Below, piece after piece: positions 58,301 through 63,084 of a DNA stretch of 64,000 nt. The stretch covers positions 67,089,239 through 67,153,238 of the forward strand of contig NC_135712.1 in NCBI RefSeq assembly GCF_964656455.1, written 5' to 3'. Numbering within the stretch: the first letter of the stretch is position 1; each line of letters starts with the position of its first letter. This DNA comes from Halichoerus grypus (Eukaryota > Chordata > Mammalia > Carnivora > Phocidae). Under the pieces are notes generated by a model. That model searched no databases and had not been told where the DNA came from. It saw only the letters and a program-made list of their open reading frames with translations. Made by a program: the position numbers and the translations under genes.

Positions 58301-59799
58301 CTGAACTCTTGCGGTTCCTGGAATGTGCTCCCCTGGCTGGAACTTCTTTCTCCTCCTCCTCCTCCTTCAGGCCACTGCTCAGATGGCAAACCCTGCAGAG
58401 CACCTTTGTGCCCCTCCCTTGGCGACCTGGACCACCTCCATCCCTCACATCTCCTTTTGTGCCTTGGAATTGTGTCTGTCTGACCCCTCTGACCAGACGC
58501 TGAGCCCCTACTAGGGACAGAGCTCGTGTCTGGGGCCCATAGGAGTGATTATGATAGCAGCGAACATTTCCTGACTACTAACCATGTGCCAGGTCCTGTG
58601 CCAAGTCACCTCCCCTGGATTCTCTCGCTCGGCCTTCATAATATTCTGATCACCTATGTATTGTTATTACCCCCGTTTTACAGATGAGGAAACTGAGGCA
58701 CCAAGAGGCTAGGTCATTTTCCATAAGTCTTACTATGCTGCCAAGCCAAGATTTGCACTTGGGAAACCTGACTTCAAAGCTCTTGTTCTTAACCTTGGTA
58801 CTCGACTGCTCCCCGAACAGATGTTCAGGAAGTGTTAGTTGATAAATGAATGAGTCCCACCATGCCTCACAGAAAGCATCACAAAACCTGCGGTGTTTAC
58901 AAATGCTCTCAAGTCATCATTTCCTTCATGGCCATTCTACTCTTGATTTTAAAGGGTGGTCTGAGGGCACTGCAAGCTAAGTCCCCTAACCTTACCTGTC
59001 TGCCTTGAGAATTGGAAGCAAGCAGCGGCAGTCTTCAATGGAGCTCTGAGCTGGGGAGGCTTTGCTTCAGCTCATCCTCGCTATTGAGAAAAATCAGAGA
59101 AAGCACATGGCGTGGGCCTGAAGTGCGGTCTCTGTGCGGAGGGGCTGGGCCTCGGGTCTCACACGGGAGGCCCCCTGCGCTGACCCCGCCTTTCTTCGGG
59201 CCCGCAGATTGTCTGTGCTGCTGTGGACTGCGTCAAAGAGAAGAACCAGGACCTGTGTCAGCAGGAGGCCGTCAAGGCCTACCCCACGTTCCACTACTAC
59301 CACTATGGAAAGTTTGCCGAAAAGTATGACAGTGAGCGGACGGTAAGCTGGGGAGGGGCACCCGCCCTGAGCTCTTTCTGTTGGGCAGGGAGACAGCCAC
59401 TGAGAAGGACAGCCAACGCCGCAGAAGTCAGCCGTGTGCACGCCGCTGGGAAGGCAAGGGCCGCGGGCCTGGCTGGAAGAGTGCCCCCAGAGGTTGTCCC
59501 GGAGCCCAGCTCCCAGAGCCTGGCTGGGTTCCAGGGCTTCGGCAAGGGCTCCTCCGTAGCCAAGCAGACCCTCCCCACATGGGCAGCCACCTCCACTGGC
59601 CACTTCTCTATGTCCAGCGGAGTGCACATGGAGGGTCAGGAAGAGGGGAGAGGGGGAGAGGGTGCACATCTCCATCAGGGTAAAGGCTTTTTTCTCTTTC
59701 TCTTTCCCTTCCCGACAGGAACTGGGGTTTACCAATTTTATTCGAACGCTCCGGGAAGGAGACCATGAGAGACTAGGGAAGAAGAAGGAAGAGTTGTAA
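4284..59799 (+). CDS. PDIA5: PDIA5 (PDIR), protein disulfide isomerase family A member 5; 14 exons, 5' partial
   Basis: Joined CDS: 4284-4367, 4619-4664, 8674-8766, 12707-12767, 20761-20828, 27131-27222, 27316-27387, 33514-33650, 45748-45818, 46344-46504, 48397-48527, 52645-52715, 59208-59342, 59719-59799. This is 1303 nt: one base finishing a Gly codon, 433 codons and a stop. The product matches my memory of human PDIA5 from residue 87 to 519 with no length change. It is an ER-lumen thiol-disulfide oxidoreductase; family knowledge links it to oxidative folding and to activating the stress sensor ATF6. Order: end of the non-catalytic N-terminal domain (87-~150), then thioredoxin folds with CSMC (182-185), CGHC (305-308) and CPHC (426-429). 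Each fold has a cis-proline motif (YPT, FPT, YPT). Pro/Glu-rich linkers lie near 259-271 and 382-392, and the C-terminus is KEEL. The signal peptide and start codon are outside the window. All introns are GT..AG. Identity is very secure. Confidence 0.97.
4619..4664 (+). CDS. PDIA5: PDIA5 coding exon W2 (residues 114-129)
   Basis: 46 nt, the smallest coding exon in the window. Its first G completes Gln114, then 15 codons ([15 protein letters not shown]) end in phase 0. Acceptor gacag; donor gtaaat is weaker than those of its neighbours. The intron before it is only 251 nt (4368-4618) and contains no recognised repeat. Confidence 0.95.
5391..5423. repeat. (TC)n pyrimidine microsatellite
   Basis: CT dinucleotide run with single interruptions (one 'gtc'), embedded in a wider pyrimidine-rich stretch of the intron. 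Confidence 0.85.
6994..7222. mobile_element. hAT/Charlie-type MITE fossil with terminal inverted repeats
   Basis: The left end GCAGTAGTTCC and the right end GAGAACTGCTGC are imperfect inverted copies (10 of 12 positions agree). The body has 'gagaatctactgaaaggc' and 'ctccctagaaacag' pieces seen in mammalian non-autonomous hAT elements. Size is 229 bp. I do not assign a subfamily. Confidence 0.6.
8674..8766 (+). CDS. PDIA5: PDIA5 coding exon W3 (residues 130-160)
   Basis: 93 nt, 31 whole codons, from [13 protein letters not shown] to VVHIDSEK. Both flanking introns are phase 0. It links the non-catalytic N-terminal domain to the first catalytic domain; the [12 protein letters not shown] segment is the acidic linker preceding domain 1. 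Acceptor ctcag; donor gtaatt departs from consensus at the last positions. Length is the same as in human by memory. Confidence 0.96.
9481..10290 (-). mobile_element. LINE-1 3' end, 5'-truncated, minus strand
   Basis: The + strand starts with a poly-T, the complement of the LINE-1 A-tail. Reverse-complement LINE-1 3' landmarks then appear in order: 'atccatgttgctgcaaatgg', 'tattccattgtgtatata', 'ggctattgtaaataatgctg' and 'ttcccaccagcagtgcaca'. Truncation occurs before any sizeable ORF2 portion. No intact coding remains. Confidence 0.85.
10562..10690 (+). mobile_element. Can-SINE 5' half joined to a T-tract (rearranged copy)
   Basis: The tRNA-Lys-derived head (gggcacctgg..gctcagttggttaag) and body (ctcaggtcttgatttcaggg) run forward to about 10662. 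They then change abruptly to roughly 21 T residues followed by 'aaagat'. A forward Can-SINE should end in CT-rich sequence, AATAAA repeats and A residues. The T-tract plus 'aaagat' instead looks like the tail end of a reverse-oriented copy. Either an inversion during integration or a recombination of two copies would explain this. Confidence 0.8.
11390..11765. mobile_element. Old LINE-derived 3' tail (diverged)
   Basis: The segment has the layout of diverged mammalian LINE tails: 'acaagtaatacatatgcatt', 'aaacccactgctggtatttt', 'gctgctttgtaacttgctcc' and 'tagtattccattgtgcggga'. Divergence is high, so the boundaries and family (probably an old L1) are approximate. Confidence 0.5.
12707..12767 (+). 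CDS. PDIA5: PDIA5 coding exon W4 (residues 161-180, start of thioredoxin domain 1)
   Basis: 61 nt: 20 codons from [12 protein letters not shown] to FYAP, then the first base (T) of Trp181. Donor gtgagt. The exon encodes the first alpha-helix region and the central beta-strand (LLMMFYAP) that leads into the active site. The intron splits the Trp codon immediately before CSMC, and the same split recurs in domains 2 and 3. Confidence 0.97.
13372..13490 (+). mobile_element. MIR SINE fragment
   Basis: MIR landmarks are visible in order: 'ctaactccagctgtgcca', 'ctgggtgaccttggtcaa', 'cacctctctgcccctcagtt' and 'ctgtaagag'. It is an ancient tRNA-derived mammalian SINE and not lineage-specific. Confidence 0.7.
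13589..13609. repeat. (AT)n short palindromic tract
   Basis: An alternating AT/AC run (atatatatacatatatatag) inside AT-rich intron, self-complementary over most of its length. Confidence 0.75.
13806..13990. mobile_element. hAT-Charlie-type DNA transposon fossil
   Basis: Shows 'gtccgcaaactatggccca', 'ttgttggaacatagacacg', 'cctgtggctgctttcaggc' and 'gtcctgcaaagcctcaaat'. These are typical of a widespread non-autonomous hAT family of placental mammals. The subfamily is not assigned. Confidence 0.6.
14913..15539 (-). pseudogene. LINE-1 ORF2 C-terminal remnant
   Basis: A 208-codon open stretch on the minus strand. It contains the ORF2 C-terminal signature: [18 protein letters not shown], then [17 protein letters not shown], then [20 protein letters not shown]. 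In full-length ORF2 this region follows the reverse transcriptase and includes a cysteine-rich end. The reading frame here is not continuous with the RT pieces at 16230-16868, so the element is dead. Confidence 0.88.
16230..16868 (-). pseudogene. LINE-1 ORF2 reverse transcriptase remnant
   Basis: Two minus-strand open pieces, 16644-16868 and 16230-16619. The first carries [10 protein letters not shown] and [19 protein letters not shown], the early RT motifs. The second carries the catalytic-core region as FTDDMILY, where active LINE-1 has F-A-D-D, followed by a stop. Frame breaks separate the pieces. Adenine-rich codon use is typical of LINE-1 and unlike the PDIA5 exons. Confidence 0.88.
20030..20200. 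mobile_element. Ancient SINE/LINE-type fragment
   Basis: Contains 'tctgctccaaccctcctcatt', 'agccagagaggagaggtgac' and 'tccagggccatgcag'. The pattern 'deduct-and-compare' box (cagagagg..gtgac..tgcccaggg) is common to MIR/MON-type ancient repeats. The family is uncertain. Confidence 0.4.
20761..20828 (+). CDS. PDIA5: PDIA5 coding exon W5 (Trp181-Phe203; CSMC active site)
   Basis: 68 nt: GG finishing Trp181, then 22 codons [12 protein letters not shown] to QLRGHF, ending in phase 0 at a gtaagt donor. It encodes the catalytic turn and following helix of thioredoxin domain 1. The CSMC motif is atypical for PDI (the canonical form is CGHC) but is as I remember human PDIA5. The last residue, Phe203, is Ala in human and Ile in mouse as I recall, so this is a variable position. 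Confidence 0.97.
22707..22884 (-). mobile_element. Can-SINE (SINEC), minus strand, with target site duplication
   Basis: Reverse-oriented copy: poly-T, 'aagattttatttagttattt', the GA-rich complement of the CT tract, 'accctgagatcatgact', and 'ccgactgagccacccaggtg', which is the tRNA-derived head. The 16-bp duplication TGATGTTCCTCTTTTT flanks it at 22691-22706 and 22885-22900, so both ends are well placed. It is a carnivore-specific insertion. Confidence 0.95.
23529..23724 (+). mobile_element. Can-SINE (SINEC), plus strand
   Basis: Full-length forward copy: tRNA-derived head 'ctgggtggctcagtcagttg', body 'tcaggtcatgatcccaggat', CT-rich tract, AATAAA repeats and a terminal A-run. It is flanked by A-rich sequence on both sides, so the target duplication is unclear. 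Confidence 0.93.
24141..24336 (+). mobile_element. Can-SINE (SINEC), plus strand, with 14-bp target site duplication
   Basis: Complete forward copy from 'gggtgcctgggtggctcag' through the body 'ctcaggtcatgataccgggg', CT tract and 'aataaataaataaaatcttt'. The duplication AAATATTTATCTCA is exact at 24127-24140 and 24337-24350. Confidence 0.95.
24622..25153 (-). mobile_element. Short 5'-truncated carnivore LINE-1 with perfect 17-bp target duplication
   Basis: The duplication AACGGCTAACATATTTT is exact at 24622-24638 and 25137-25153. The insert (24639-25136) is the reverse of a LINE-1 3' end. It shows 'attagttgcatacaacaccc', 'gtgctcattacatcacgtgc', 'catatgagtgagatcatatg', 'tattccattgtatatatata' and 'ccattcatctgccagtggac'. 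It is truncated just after the last of these. This 3' UTR type is the one I associate with recent carnivore LINE-1s. Confidence 0.92.
25215..25275 (-). mobile_element. MIR fragment
   Basis: Short MIR core in reverse: 'gaggaaactgaggctcacag' followed by 'actgacttgttcaagg'. Boundaries are approximate. Confidence 0.5.
25985..26160 (-). mobile_element. MIR SINE
   Basis: Reverse MIR: 'attattgagcaccagtttgg', 'cttcagttctcttgagagcc' and 'gagtgacttgcccaaggtca'. It is old, diverged and common to all mammals. Confidence 0.7.
27131..27222 (+). CDS. PDIA5: PDIA5 coding exon W6 (residues 204-233; cis-Pro of domain 1)
   Basis: 92 nt: 30 codons, [12 protein letters not shown] to YPTICYF, then two bases (GA) of Glu234. 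It carries the strand that packs beside the active site and the cis-proline loop (GYPT), which thioredoxin folds need for substrate binding. Donor gtaagt. It is followed by an intron of only 93 nt, the shortest in the window. Domains 2 and 3 have no intron at the equivalent place. Confidence 0.97.
27223..27315 (+). other. PDIA5: Very short PDIA5 intron (93 nt)
   Basis: Begins gtaagt, ends ttcacag, and has a pyrimidine-rich right half. At 93 nt it is near the lower working size for mammalian introns. 93 is divisible by 3, and I see a stop (TGA) in the retained frame, so intron retention would not give a clean in-frame insertion. Confidence 0.9.
27316..27387 (+). CDS. PDIA5: PDIA5 coding exon W7 (residues 234-257, end of domain 1)
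   Basis: 72 nt: the first G completes Glu234, 23 codons run from [12 protein letters not shown] to IVEWLK, and AA begins Asn258. It encodes the last strand and C-terminal helix of thioredoxin domain 1. The phase-2 end inside an Asn-Pro pair matches the end of domain 2 (46504). Confidence 0.97.
28160..28335 (-). mobile_element. MIR SINE
   Basis: Reverse MIR with 'aataccagctaacattttt', 'ggccctattctaaagacttt', 'tctcatgtaatcctcagaac' and a 'gtagcagagcacag' remnant. Confidence 0.65.
29683..29715. repeat. C-rich tract
   Basis: Runs of 5-9 C separated by single A or G bases. The complementary strand therefore has several long G-runs and could form a G-quadruplex. Confidence 0.85.
31715..32130. mobile_element. 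Old LINE-derived 3' tail (diverged)
   Basis: Resembles the segment at 11390-11765: 'aggcaacaactttgattag', 'tgtatggatggactgcag'-like text near 31990, 'accatttcctaccaatgaac' and 'actaggttgtttctagtc'. The family is not secure and ends are approximate. Confidence 0.45.
33514..33650 (+). CDS. PDIA5: PDIA5 coding exon W8 (residues 258-303, start of thioredoxin domain 2)
   Basis: 137 nt: T completes Asn258, 45 codons follow, and the last T begins Trp304. It encodes the proline-rich linker [13 protein letters not shown] and the start of domain 2 ([16 protein letters not shown], then [10 protein letters not shown]). Donor gtgagt splits the Trp codon immediately before the CGHC site, as in domain 1. 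The linker is likely flexible and exposed. Confidence 0.97.
35881..35917. repeat. (TG)n(CG)n alternating tract, Z-DNA-prone
   Basis: Starts as TG repeats, passes through an uninterrupted run of alternating CG (about seven CG units) and returns to TG. Alternating purine-pyrimidine with CG at the centre is the best-known Z-DNA-forming pattern. Confidence 0.9.
38001..38186 (-). mobile_element. Can-SINE (SINEC), minus strand
   Basis: Reverse copy: T-rich start, 'aaggttttatttatttgaga', GA repeat, 'aagatcatgacctgagctga' and 'actgactgagccacccaagt'. A likely target duplication ATGTTTTCTT is present at 37979-37988 and near 38190-38199. Confidence 0.93.
38335..39020. mobile_element. Old LINE-derived sequence (diverged)
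   Basis: Landmarks of an old LINE tail: 'tcctattatccacaagcaac', 'attaacatataggtaattga', 'accattgaatagtatttaa' and 'tccctgttgatagacatttg'. Possibly two overlapping fragments. The family is not resolved. Confidence 0.45.
39151..39310. repeat. GC-rich minisatellite, about 27-bp unit, about six copies
   Basis: Units of the form GTGTGACAGGGCCCGCACCC plus a short variable end (cagcgct, cagccgt, cggccgt, cggtgct, cagccat) repeat head to tail. One unit lacks two bases of the GGG. The first and last units are the most diverged. The chance open frame through it encodes a Thr-Gly-Pro-Ala-Pro repeat, and there is no reason to think it is translated. Confidence 0.9.
39645..39870 (-). mobile_element. MIR SINE, nearly full length
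   Basis: Reverse MIR with most landmarks in order: 'ggggcacttactatgaatta', 'ctcatttaatagtcacaaca', 'attatccccagtttacaggt', 'gaaactggccaaaggtcact' and 'gccaggtttaaaacctgcat'. Confidence 0.75.
40050..40330. mobile_element. Old LINE-derived 3' tail (diverged)
   Basis: Contains 'aatattccattgtataatgg', 'accataaattacttaaccag' and 'aatatttgtccacacgtcag', the tail pattern of old mammalian LINEs. Confidence 0.5.
41600..42160. mobile_element. Ancient interspersed repeat of unresolved family
   Basis: Shows text I recognise as widely repeated in placental genomes: 'gagcttacactccagttggg', 'gaaatttgagctagagactg', 'cagacctgggggaaagatcg', 'gaacagaaagaaggccacgg' and 'gatgggaagcccttgcagaa'. I cannot place it in a named family with confidence. 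Similar text occurs around 24440-24600 and 25490-25660, flanking the LINE-1 insertion. Confidence 0.5.
43470..43488. repeat. Poly-A run
   Basis: 19 consecutive A residues without an adjacent SINE body or processed gene copy on its left side. Confidence 0.8.
45330..45490 (+). mobile_element. MIR SINE
   Basis: Forward MIR: 'aaccttggccagtcaccca', 'ttagttttctcatctgtaaa', 'gtagggctgtcgtgaggcta' and 'agcgcttagagcagtgcctc'. Confidence 0.8.
45495..45523. repeat. (CA)n microsatellite
   Basis: A CA run interrupted by one 'atg', directly after the MIR end and about 225 bases before the CGHC exon. Confidence 0.85.
45748..45818 (+). CDS. PDIA5: PDIA5 coding exon W9 (Trp304-Asp327; CGHC active site)
   Basis: 71 nt: GG finishes Trp304, then 23 codons [12 protein letters not shown] to LHGEAD, ending in phase 0. 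It encodes the catalytic turn and helix of domain 2. CGHC is the canonical PDI active site, so this is the domain most expected to have full oxidoreductase activity. Acceptor cccacag, donor gtaagc. It matches exons W5 and W12 in position, phase and size. Confidence 0.97.
46344..46504 (+). CDS. PDIA5: PDIA5 coding exon W10 (residues 328-380; rest of domain 2)
   Basis: 161 nt: 53 codons, [14 protein letters not shown] to FIEWMR, and AA beginning Asn381. It includes the cis-proline loop SEFPTLKYF and the C-terminal helix. In domain 1 the same ground is covered by two exons (92 + 72 nt) with the 93-nt intron between them. The preceding intron (45819-46343) is 525 nt with no recognised repeat. Donor gtaagt. 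Confidence 0.97.
47280..47450 (+). mobile_element. MIR SINE
   Basis: Forward MIR: 'gggccatttacttgacccca', 'cagtttcccatctggaaaat', 'aggcttgtctagagaattaa' and 'gtgtagcatggcagtactca'. Confidence 0.75.
47602..47812 (-). mobile_element. Can-SINE (SINEC), minus strand, with 14-bp target site duplication
   Basis: Reverse copy: T-rich start, 'aagatttatttatttgagag', GA tract, 'cgagatcatggcctgagccg' and a head 'ccagctgagccttgcaggcg'. The duplication AGGTCAGAGTTTTT is exact at 47588-47601 and 47813-47826. Confidence 0.95.
48397..48527 (+). CDS. PDIA5: PDIA5 coding exon W11 (residues 381-424, start of thioredoxin domain 3)
   Basis: 131 nt: C completes Asn381, 43 codons follow, and T begins Trp425. It encodes the linker [15 protein letters not shown] and the beginning of domain 3 ([18 protein letters not shown], then TLVMFYAP). 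The Asn-Pro junction, proline-rich linker and Trp split all repeat the arrangement seen in exon W8. Donor gtaagt. Confidence 0.97.
50195..50265. repeat. AT-rich low-complexity tract
   Basis: Repeated atatat/ttat motifs with local self-complementarity, next to a possible old LINE tail ('tttcaattataaaaataaca'). Confidence 0.7.
50326..50470. repeat. C/CT-rich low-complexity tract
   Basis: Pyrimidine-dominated run with many CCC and CCACC units, including a stretch of nine C at about 50422. The other strand is G-rich. Confidence 0.8.
52645..52715 (+). CDS. PDIA5: PDIA5 coding exon W12 (Trp425-Lys448; CPHC active site)
   Basis: 71 nt: GG finishes Trp425, then 23 codons [12 protein letters not shown] to IFKDDRK, ending in phase 0. 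It encodes the catalytic turn and helix of domain 3. The CPHC motif has proline in the second place of the pair, as in human PDIA5 by memory. Residue 443 is Ile (Ala in human as I recall). Donor gtaagg. Confidence 0.97.
54640..55058 (-). mobile_element. Can-SINE, minus strand, split by a second SINE
   Basis: The T-rich start lies at 54640-54665. The remainder resumes at about 54889 with the GA tract, 'accctgagatcatgacctga' and the head 'accgactgagccacccaggc' up to 55058. The gap is filled by the forward copy at 54677-54888. Imperfect flanks ('ggaatctaattttt' on the left, 'ggaatttgtaattttt' on the right) suggest its target duplication. Confidence 0.9.
54677..54888 (+). mobile_element. Can-SINE, plus strand, nested inside the older copy
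   Basis: Complete forward copy: 'ggggcgcctgggtggctcag', 'cggctcaggtcatgatcccg', 'gatcgagccccgcatcgggc', CT tract, AATAAA repeats and A-tail. 'agaggaagagag'-like sequence flanks it on both sides, consistent with integration into the GA tract of the older SINE. It looks the least diverged of the SINEs here. Confidence 0.94.
55140..55260 (-). mobile_element. MIR fragment
   Basis: 'aaggcccagagaggagctat' then 'ccttgcccagggacacgcag', the reverse MIR core. Boundaries are approximate. Confidence 0.5.
55950..56090 (-). mobile_element. MIR fragment
   Basis: 'atctcccattttacagaaga', 'gagaggttaaaagtctcttc' and 'gtcgtccagctgggaagggg'. Reverse orientation, diverged. Confidence 0.6.
58555..58810 (-). mobile_element. 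MIR SINE, nearly full length
   Basis: Reverse MIR: 'atagcagcgaacatttcctg', 'accatgtgccaggtcctgtg', 'cgttttacagatgaggaaac' and 'caagccaagatttgcacttg'. It sits about 400 bases before exon W13. Confidence 0.8.
59208..59342 (+). CDS. PDIA5: PDIA5 coding exon W13 (residues 449-493; cis-Pro of domain 3)
   Basis: 135 nt, 45 whole codons. It contains [20 protein letters not shown] and the cis-proline loop [22 protein letters not shown]. Two extra cysteines (Cys451 and Cys456) plus Cys465 lie outside the active site. Both ends are phase 0. Donor gtaagc is followed by a 376-nt intron (59343-59718) with no recognised repeat. Confidence 0.97.
59719..59799 (+). CDS. PDIA5: PDIA5 terminal coding exon W14 (residues 494-519 and stop; KEEL tail)
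   Basis: 81 coding nt: [20 protein letters not shown] then KKKEEL and TAA at 59797-59799. It encodes the final helix of domain 3 and a basic tail ending in KEEL. This is a KDEL-type retrieval signal that returns the protein to the ER through KDEL receptors. Acceptor gacag. The exon continues as 3' UTR. Confidence 0.97.
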   Translation, partial: ELGFTNFIRTLREGDHERLGKKKEEL

Positions 59800-59955
59800 T
59801 TTCTGCCTCAGAGAAAGCTTTTCCATTACACTGTGAATGATAACCTGTTTTGTTGTTCTTTCTGAATTTCCACGTGTTCTGAAGACAATTTTTTATAGCC
59901 GCTTATGGCCATTTTGTACAATTTTGAAATAAAATCAAACCAATTGTTTGGTGGT
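59800..59955 (+). other. PDIA5: PDIA5 3' UTR (short)
   Basis: From the stop to the expected cleavage region is only about 150 nt, AT-rich, with a 'gttttgttgttctttctg' U-rich patch. The right limit is inferred from the AATAAA and the GT-rich element after it; I cannot see the exact cleavage site. Confidence 0.75.
59928..59933 (+). terminator. PDIA5: PDIA5 polyadenylation signal AATAAA
   Basis: A canonical AATAAA 129 bases after the stop codon, followed about 15-25 bases later by a GT-rich stretch (ttgtttggtggtgtaggt) that fits the downstream cleavage-stimulation element. Confidence 0.9.
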
Positions 59956-59956
59956 G

Positions 59957-62279
59957 TAGGTCGTTTCCACAGAGCCTGTACTAATAGAGATGGAGAGGTG
60001 GATACTCGTGTTGTCCCTTATGCCACGTCCCCTCCTGGGAGGTAGAGAGCCACACGCCAGTGTCCCATCTGCCTGGGAGAGACGCATGAGGGCGGAGAGT
60101 AGGCACGAGGAGGGTGGCATGGAACAGTGCCCTTCTCAGCCATTGGAGAGCAGAACGGGGAGATCCGACCGCAGCATATCCTGTTGGAAATGACTGGTTT
60201 AGGGAGGAAATATGTTAAGATAATCAGGGAAAACGAGATGCTGAAGCTTACGGTCACCAAGTACTATCTTTTTCTGGATCATTTCAGTTTGAGTTTGGGT
60301 GGGTTTTCCTGGAACTCATTTACATGTTTCTCTTTCTTCAACTATTTCTGTCTTCTCTTTTCCTCTCTCCAGTCCCTCCCTGCTCTCCCTTCACAGAAAA
60401 GCTGAGTCTCCAATTCAGGGCTGAGCGCAGTGGGCAAGCCCAGGCTCAAAGGAGCATCTAGAATGGAGTAGGGGAGGGGTCTCTGTGCTGCTGCTTGCTC
60501 TGCACGCTGGAAGGGGCAGACGTGGGTGGCATATTCTCCATAGGCATGCAGTTGCCGGGTCAGCCCCCCTCACCCTGCCACAGTAACCTCCAAACGTTAC
60601 TCCCATGTTCTCCGTGGATGGGCACCACCCAGGCTCCTGGTCTACCCCGACATCTCACTCTGCCTCCTTCCTCCATTCCATCTCTCTCCTGATCGGCTTT
60701 CACACCGGTCGTGCTTTCTACATCTCTGGGTGACTTAACACCAGCCCTGTGCCCATCGGTGTGCCGCCAGAGCCGGAGAACCCTGTGCTGTGTCTTGTCC
60801 CCCCACAGGGAGCAGAACAGCCCCCGCTCCCGCTGCCTTGACTTGACTTCTAAGCCGCCGTCCTAGCCTTGGATTTGGGCAGTTCCAGAAGAGGGGTTGC
60901 CTAAGCTGCAGTGCTTAGCTGCTCACTTGGGTGGTTCTGTTGGCTACTTGGCCTTCAGGAACAGCCCTGTTTCCTAGCCTGGCCCCATCCCGGCGGCCTC
61001 CAGCCTTCCTGCTGATGGGTCCGCTAAGAGGAGGACCAACAGCACAAAGCTGCAGAGCTCCTCAGGGCTGTGCTGACAGGTGCCACGGCTCCGTTAGGTG
61101 AAATTGGAGGTTCTTAGCTTCCCAGTCCACCCCCTGCTGCTTCAGCCTTGCTTTTTTTCTCCTAAGCACACACTTCTCAGCAGTGGCCCTGGTCTTGCCC
61201 CAAGTGAATGGGTATGAAAGAAAGAAGCATGCATTTAAACACTTGTCCTGAGCTCCTGCTGGGTACTGTAGGCAGTCCTACAGGGAGCCATGTAATCCTG
61301 ACACTGAGTCGTGCACCGTTCCTACGAGGGGCACCTGAGAGCAAGTGCATGCACAGACATGCTTTTTCCCTAATGGTGATTTGGAGGCTTTGCAGGAGGA
61401 ATGTATTTGCTTGTGTCTTCAAAAAAATTCGTTTTTAACGGTATCTTTAGAACAATACCTGACAAAAACCACTTCCCGACTGAGGACTGCTAGTGCCCAC
61501 CTTCAAGGTGCGGGGCTTTCTTTTAGTCTGTTGCATAGCCTCAAGGTCAGATTGACCTGGCCTGGCTTCTTGGTGAGGGCTCGAAAGCACCAGGAAATGG
61601 CATCCTCTTCACTTCTCTGTTTGCAGGATTTGATCATTATAAAGCTTTGTCAGAATGTCTAGTGCTTACCATGACTTTGGGCATGACCTGAGCAGGTTCA
61701 CCCCAGCTCTGGGCAGTGGCTTCTATGGACAGAGCTCCCTACCTCCACTCCCCATCCCCAGCCTCGTCTGTGCACTCTCTCCCACCCTTCACCCTCATTC
61801 CCCAATTCTGGAGCTCTGTGCAGATGGAGCAGTACCATGGCATCTAGTTAGTTCTGTTCCTCCTGCCCACACTTGTTTCATATGGAGTTCATTGATCTTC
61901 AGTGCAGAACCCTCTCTACCCCTCGAGGACCTGCTGTCATCTCACCCCCCCCTTCTCCTGGATCCTGCATTTGCAGGCAGATTTCTCTGCAGGAGGTGTC
62001 TGTGAGTTAGGGGGAGAACTGAGTCCCAATCTTCTTTCTGGGCTTTGGCACAACCTTCACCTCAATTTCTCTCCTCCTCCCTGGTTTGCCTTAGCTTCCC
62101 ACTTTACTTGCATCCCCCATGCCTCTCACCCACCAGTGATTCCCTATTGCTGCCTGACTGGAGCTTTCAGAGCTGGCCCCCCAACCTTTCTTATCCTCCC
62201 CATGCTACTGCCTCCCTTTCTGGAGGTGCTTGGCTTCCAGAAACTTCTGTGCCAGGCACAGGGAGGTGATGCTCTGGGT
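59957..62279. other. Intergenic DNA downstream of PDIA5
   Basis: I see no exon, RNA gene or clear repeat in this 2.3 kb. In human the next gene on this side is SEC22A, as I recall, tens of kilobases away, so its absence here is expected. Confidence 0.7.
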
Positions 62280-63080
62280 TTAAGAAGTGATGTGTGTGTT
62301 TTTGTGTGGTATCTCATTGTGGTTTTGATTTGCATTTCCTTAACGATTAGTGCTGTTGAGCATCTTTTAAGGTTTTTTTGGCCATTTATAGATCTTCTTT
62401 GGAAAAATGTTTTTTGCCCATTTGTCAAATGGGTTGTTTGTTTTTTGTCATTGCTGTCTTACAGGAGTTCTGTATATTTTCTAGATATGAATCCCTTATC
62501 TGATCTGTGACATGCAAATATTTTCTGCCATTCTGTGGGTTATCTTTTCACTTTTTAAATAATGCCCTTTGATGCACACAAGTTTTTAATTTTGATAAAG
62601 TCCAGTTTATCTATTTTTTCTTTTGTTGTCTGTGCTTTTGGTGTGTATCCAAGAAATCATTACCAAATCCAATGTCCAAAGCTTTTCTCCTATGTCTCTC
62701 TCTAAGAGTTTTATAGTTCTAGGTCTTATGTTTAGGACTTTGATCCATTTTGAGTTAAATTTAAAGTAAGGGTCCAGTTTCATTGTTTTACATATGGCTA
62801 TCCAGTTTCCCCACCACCGTTGGTGGAAAAGACCATTCTTTCCTAATTGAGTCTTGGCACCCTAGTCAAAAATCATTTGACCATATATGTGAGGGTTTAT
62901 TTCTGGGCTTTCTATTTTATTGCGTTGATCTAGATGTCTGTCTTTATACCAGTACCATGGTTTGGATTACTGTAGATTTGTAGTAAGTTTTGAAATTAGG
63001 AAGGGAGATTGCTCCAACTCCATTCCTCTTTTTCAAGATGGTTTTAGCTGTTCAGGGTCCCTTGAAATTCCACATGTCTG
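62280..63080 (-). mobile_element. LINE-1 ORF2 fragment, minus strand
   Basis: Reverse ORF2-region landmarks: 'ggtatctcattgtggttttg', 'gttgagcatcttttaaggtt', 'ccattttgagttaaatttaa' and 'tataccagtaccatggtttg'. It lacks the 3' UTR on its left side, so it is a broken internal piece. A short minus-strand peptide near 62300-62428 resembles the ORF2 C-terminus (RRSINGQKNLKRCSTALIV). Confidence 0.85.
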
Positions 63081-63084
63081 TGCC

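Larger units (their letters stand above)
52716..59207 (+). other. PDIA5: PDIA5 intron between W12 and W13
   Basis: About 6.5 kb. It holds two nested Can-SINEs (54640-55058), MIR fragments (55140-55260, 55950-56090, 58555-58810) and a hAT-like fragment near 57240-57350. The piece 56800-57130 is GC- and CpG-richer than its surroundings but has no gene content I recognise. Acceptor is cccgcag. Confidence 0.85.
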
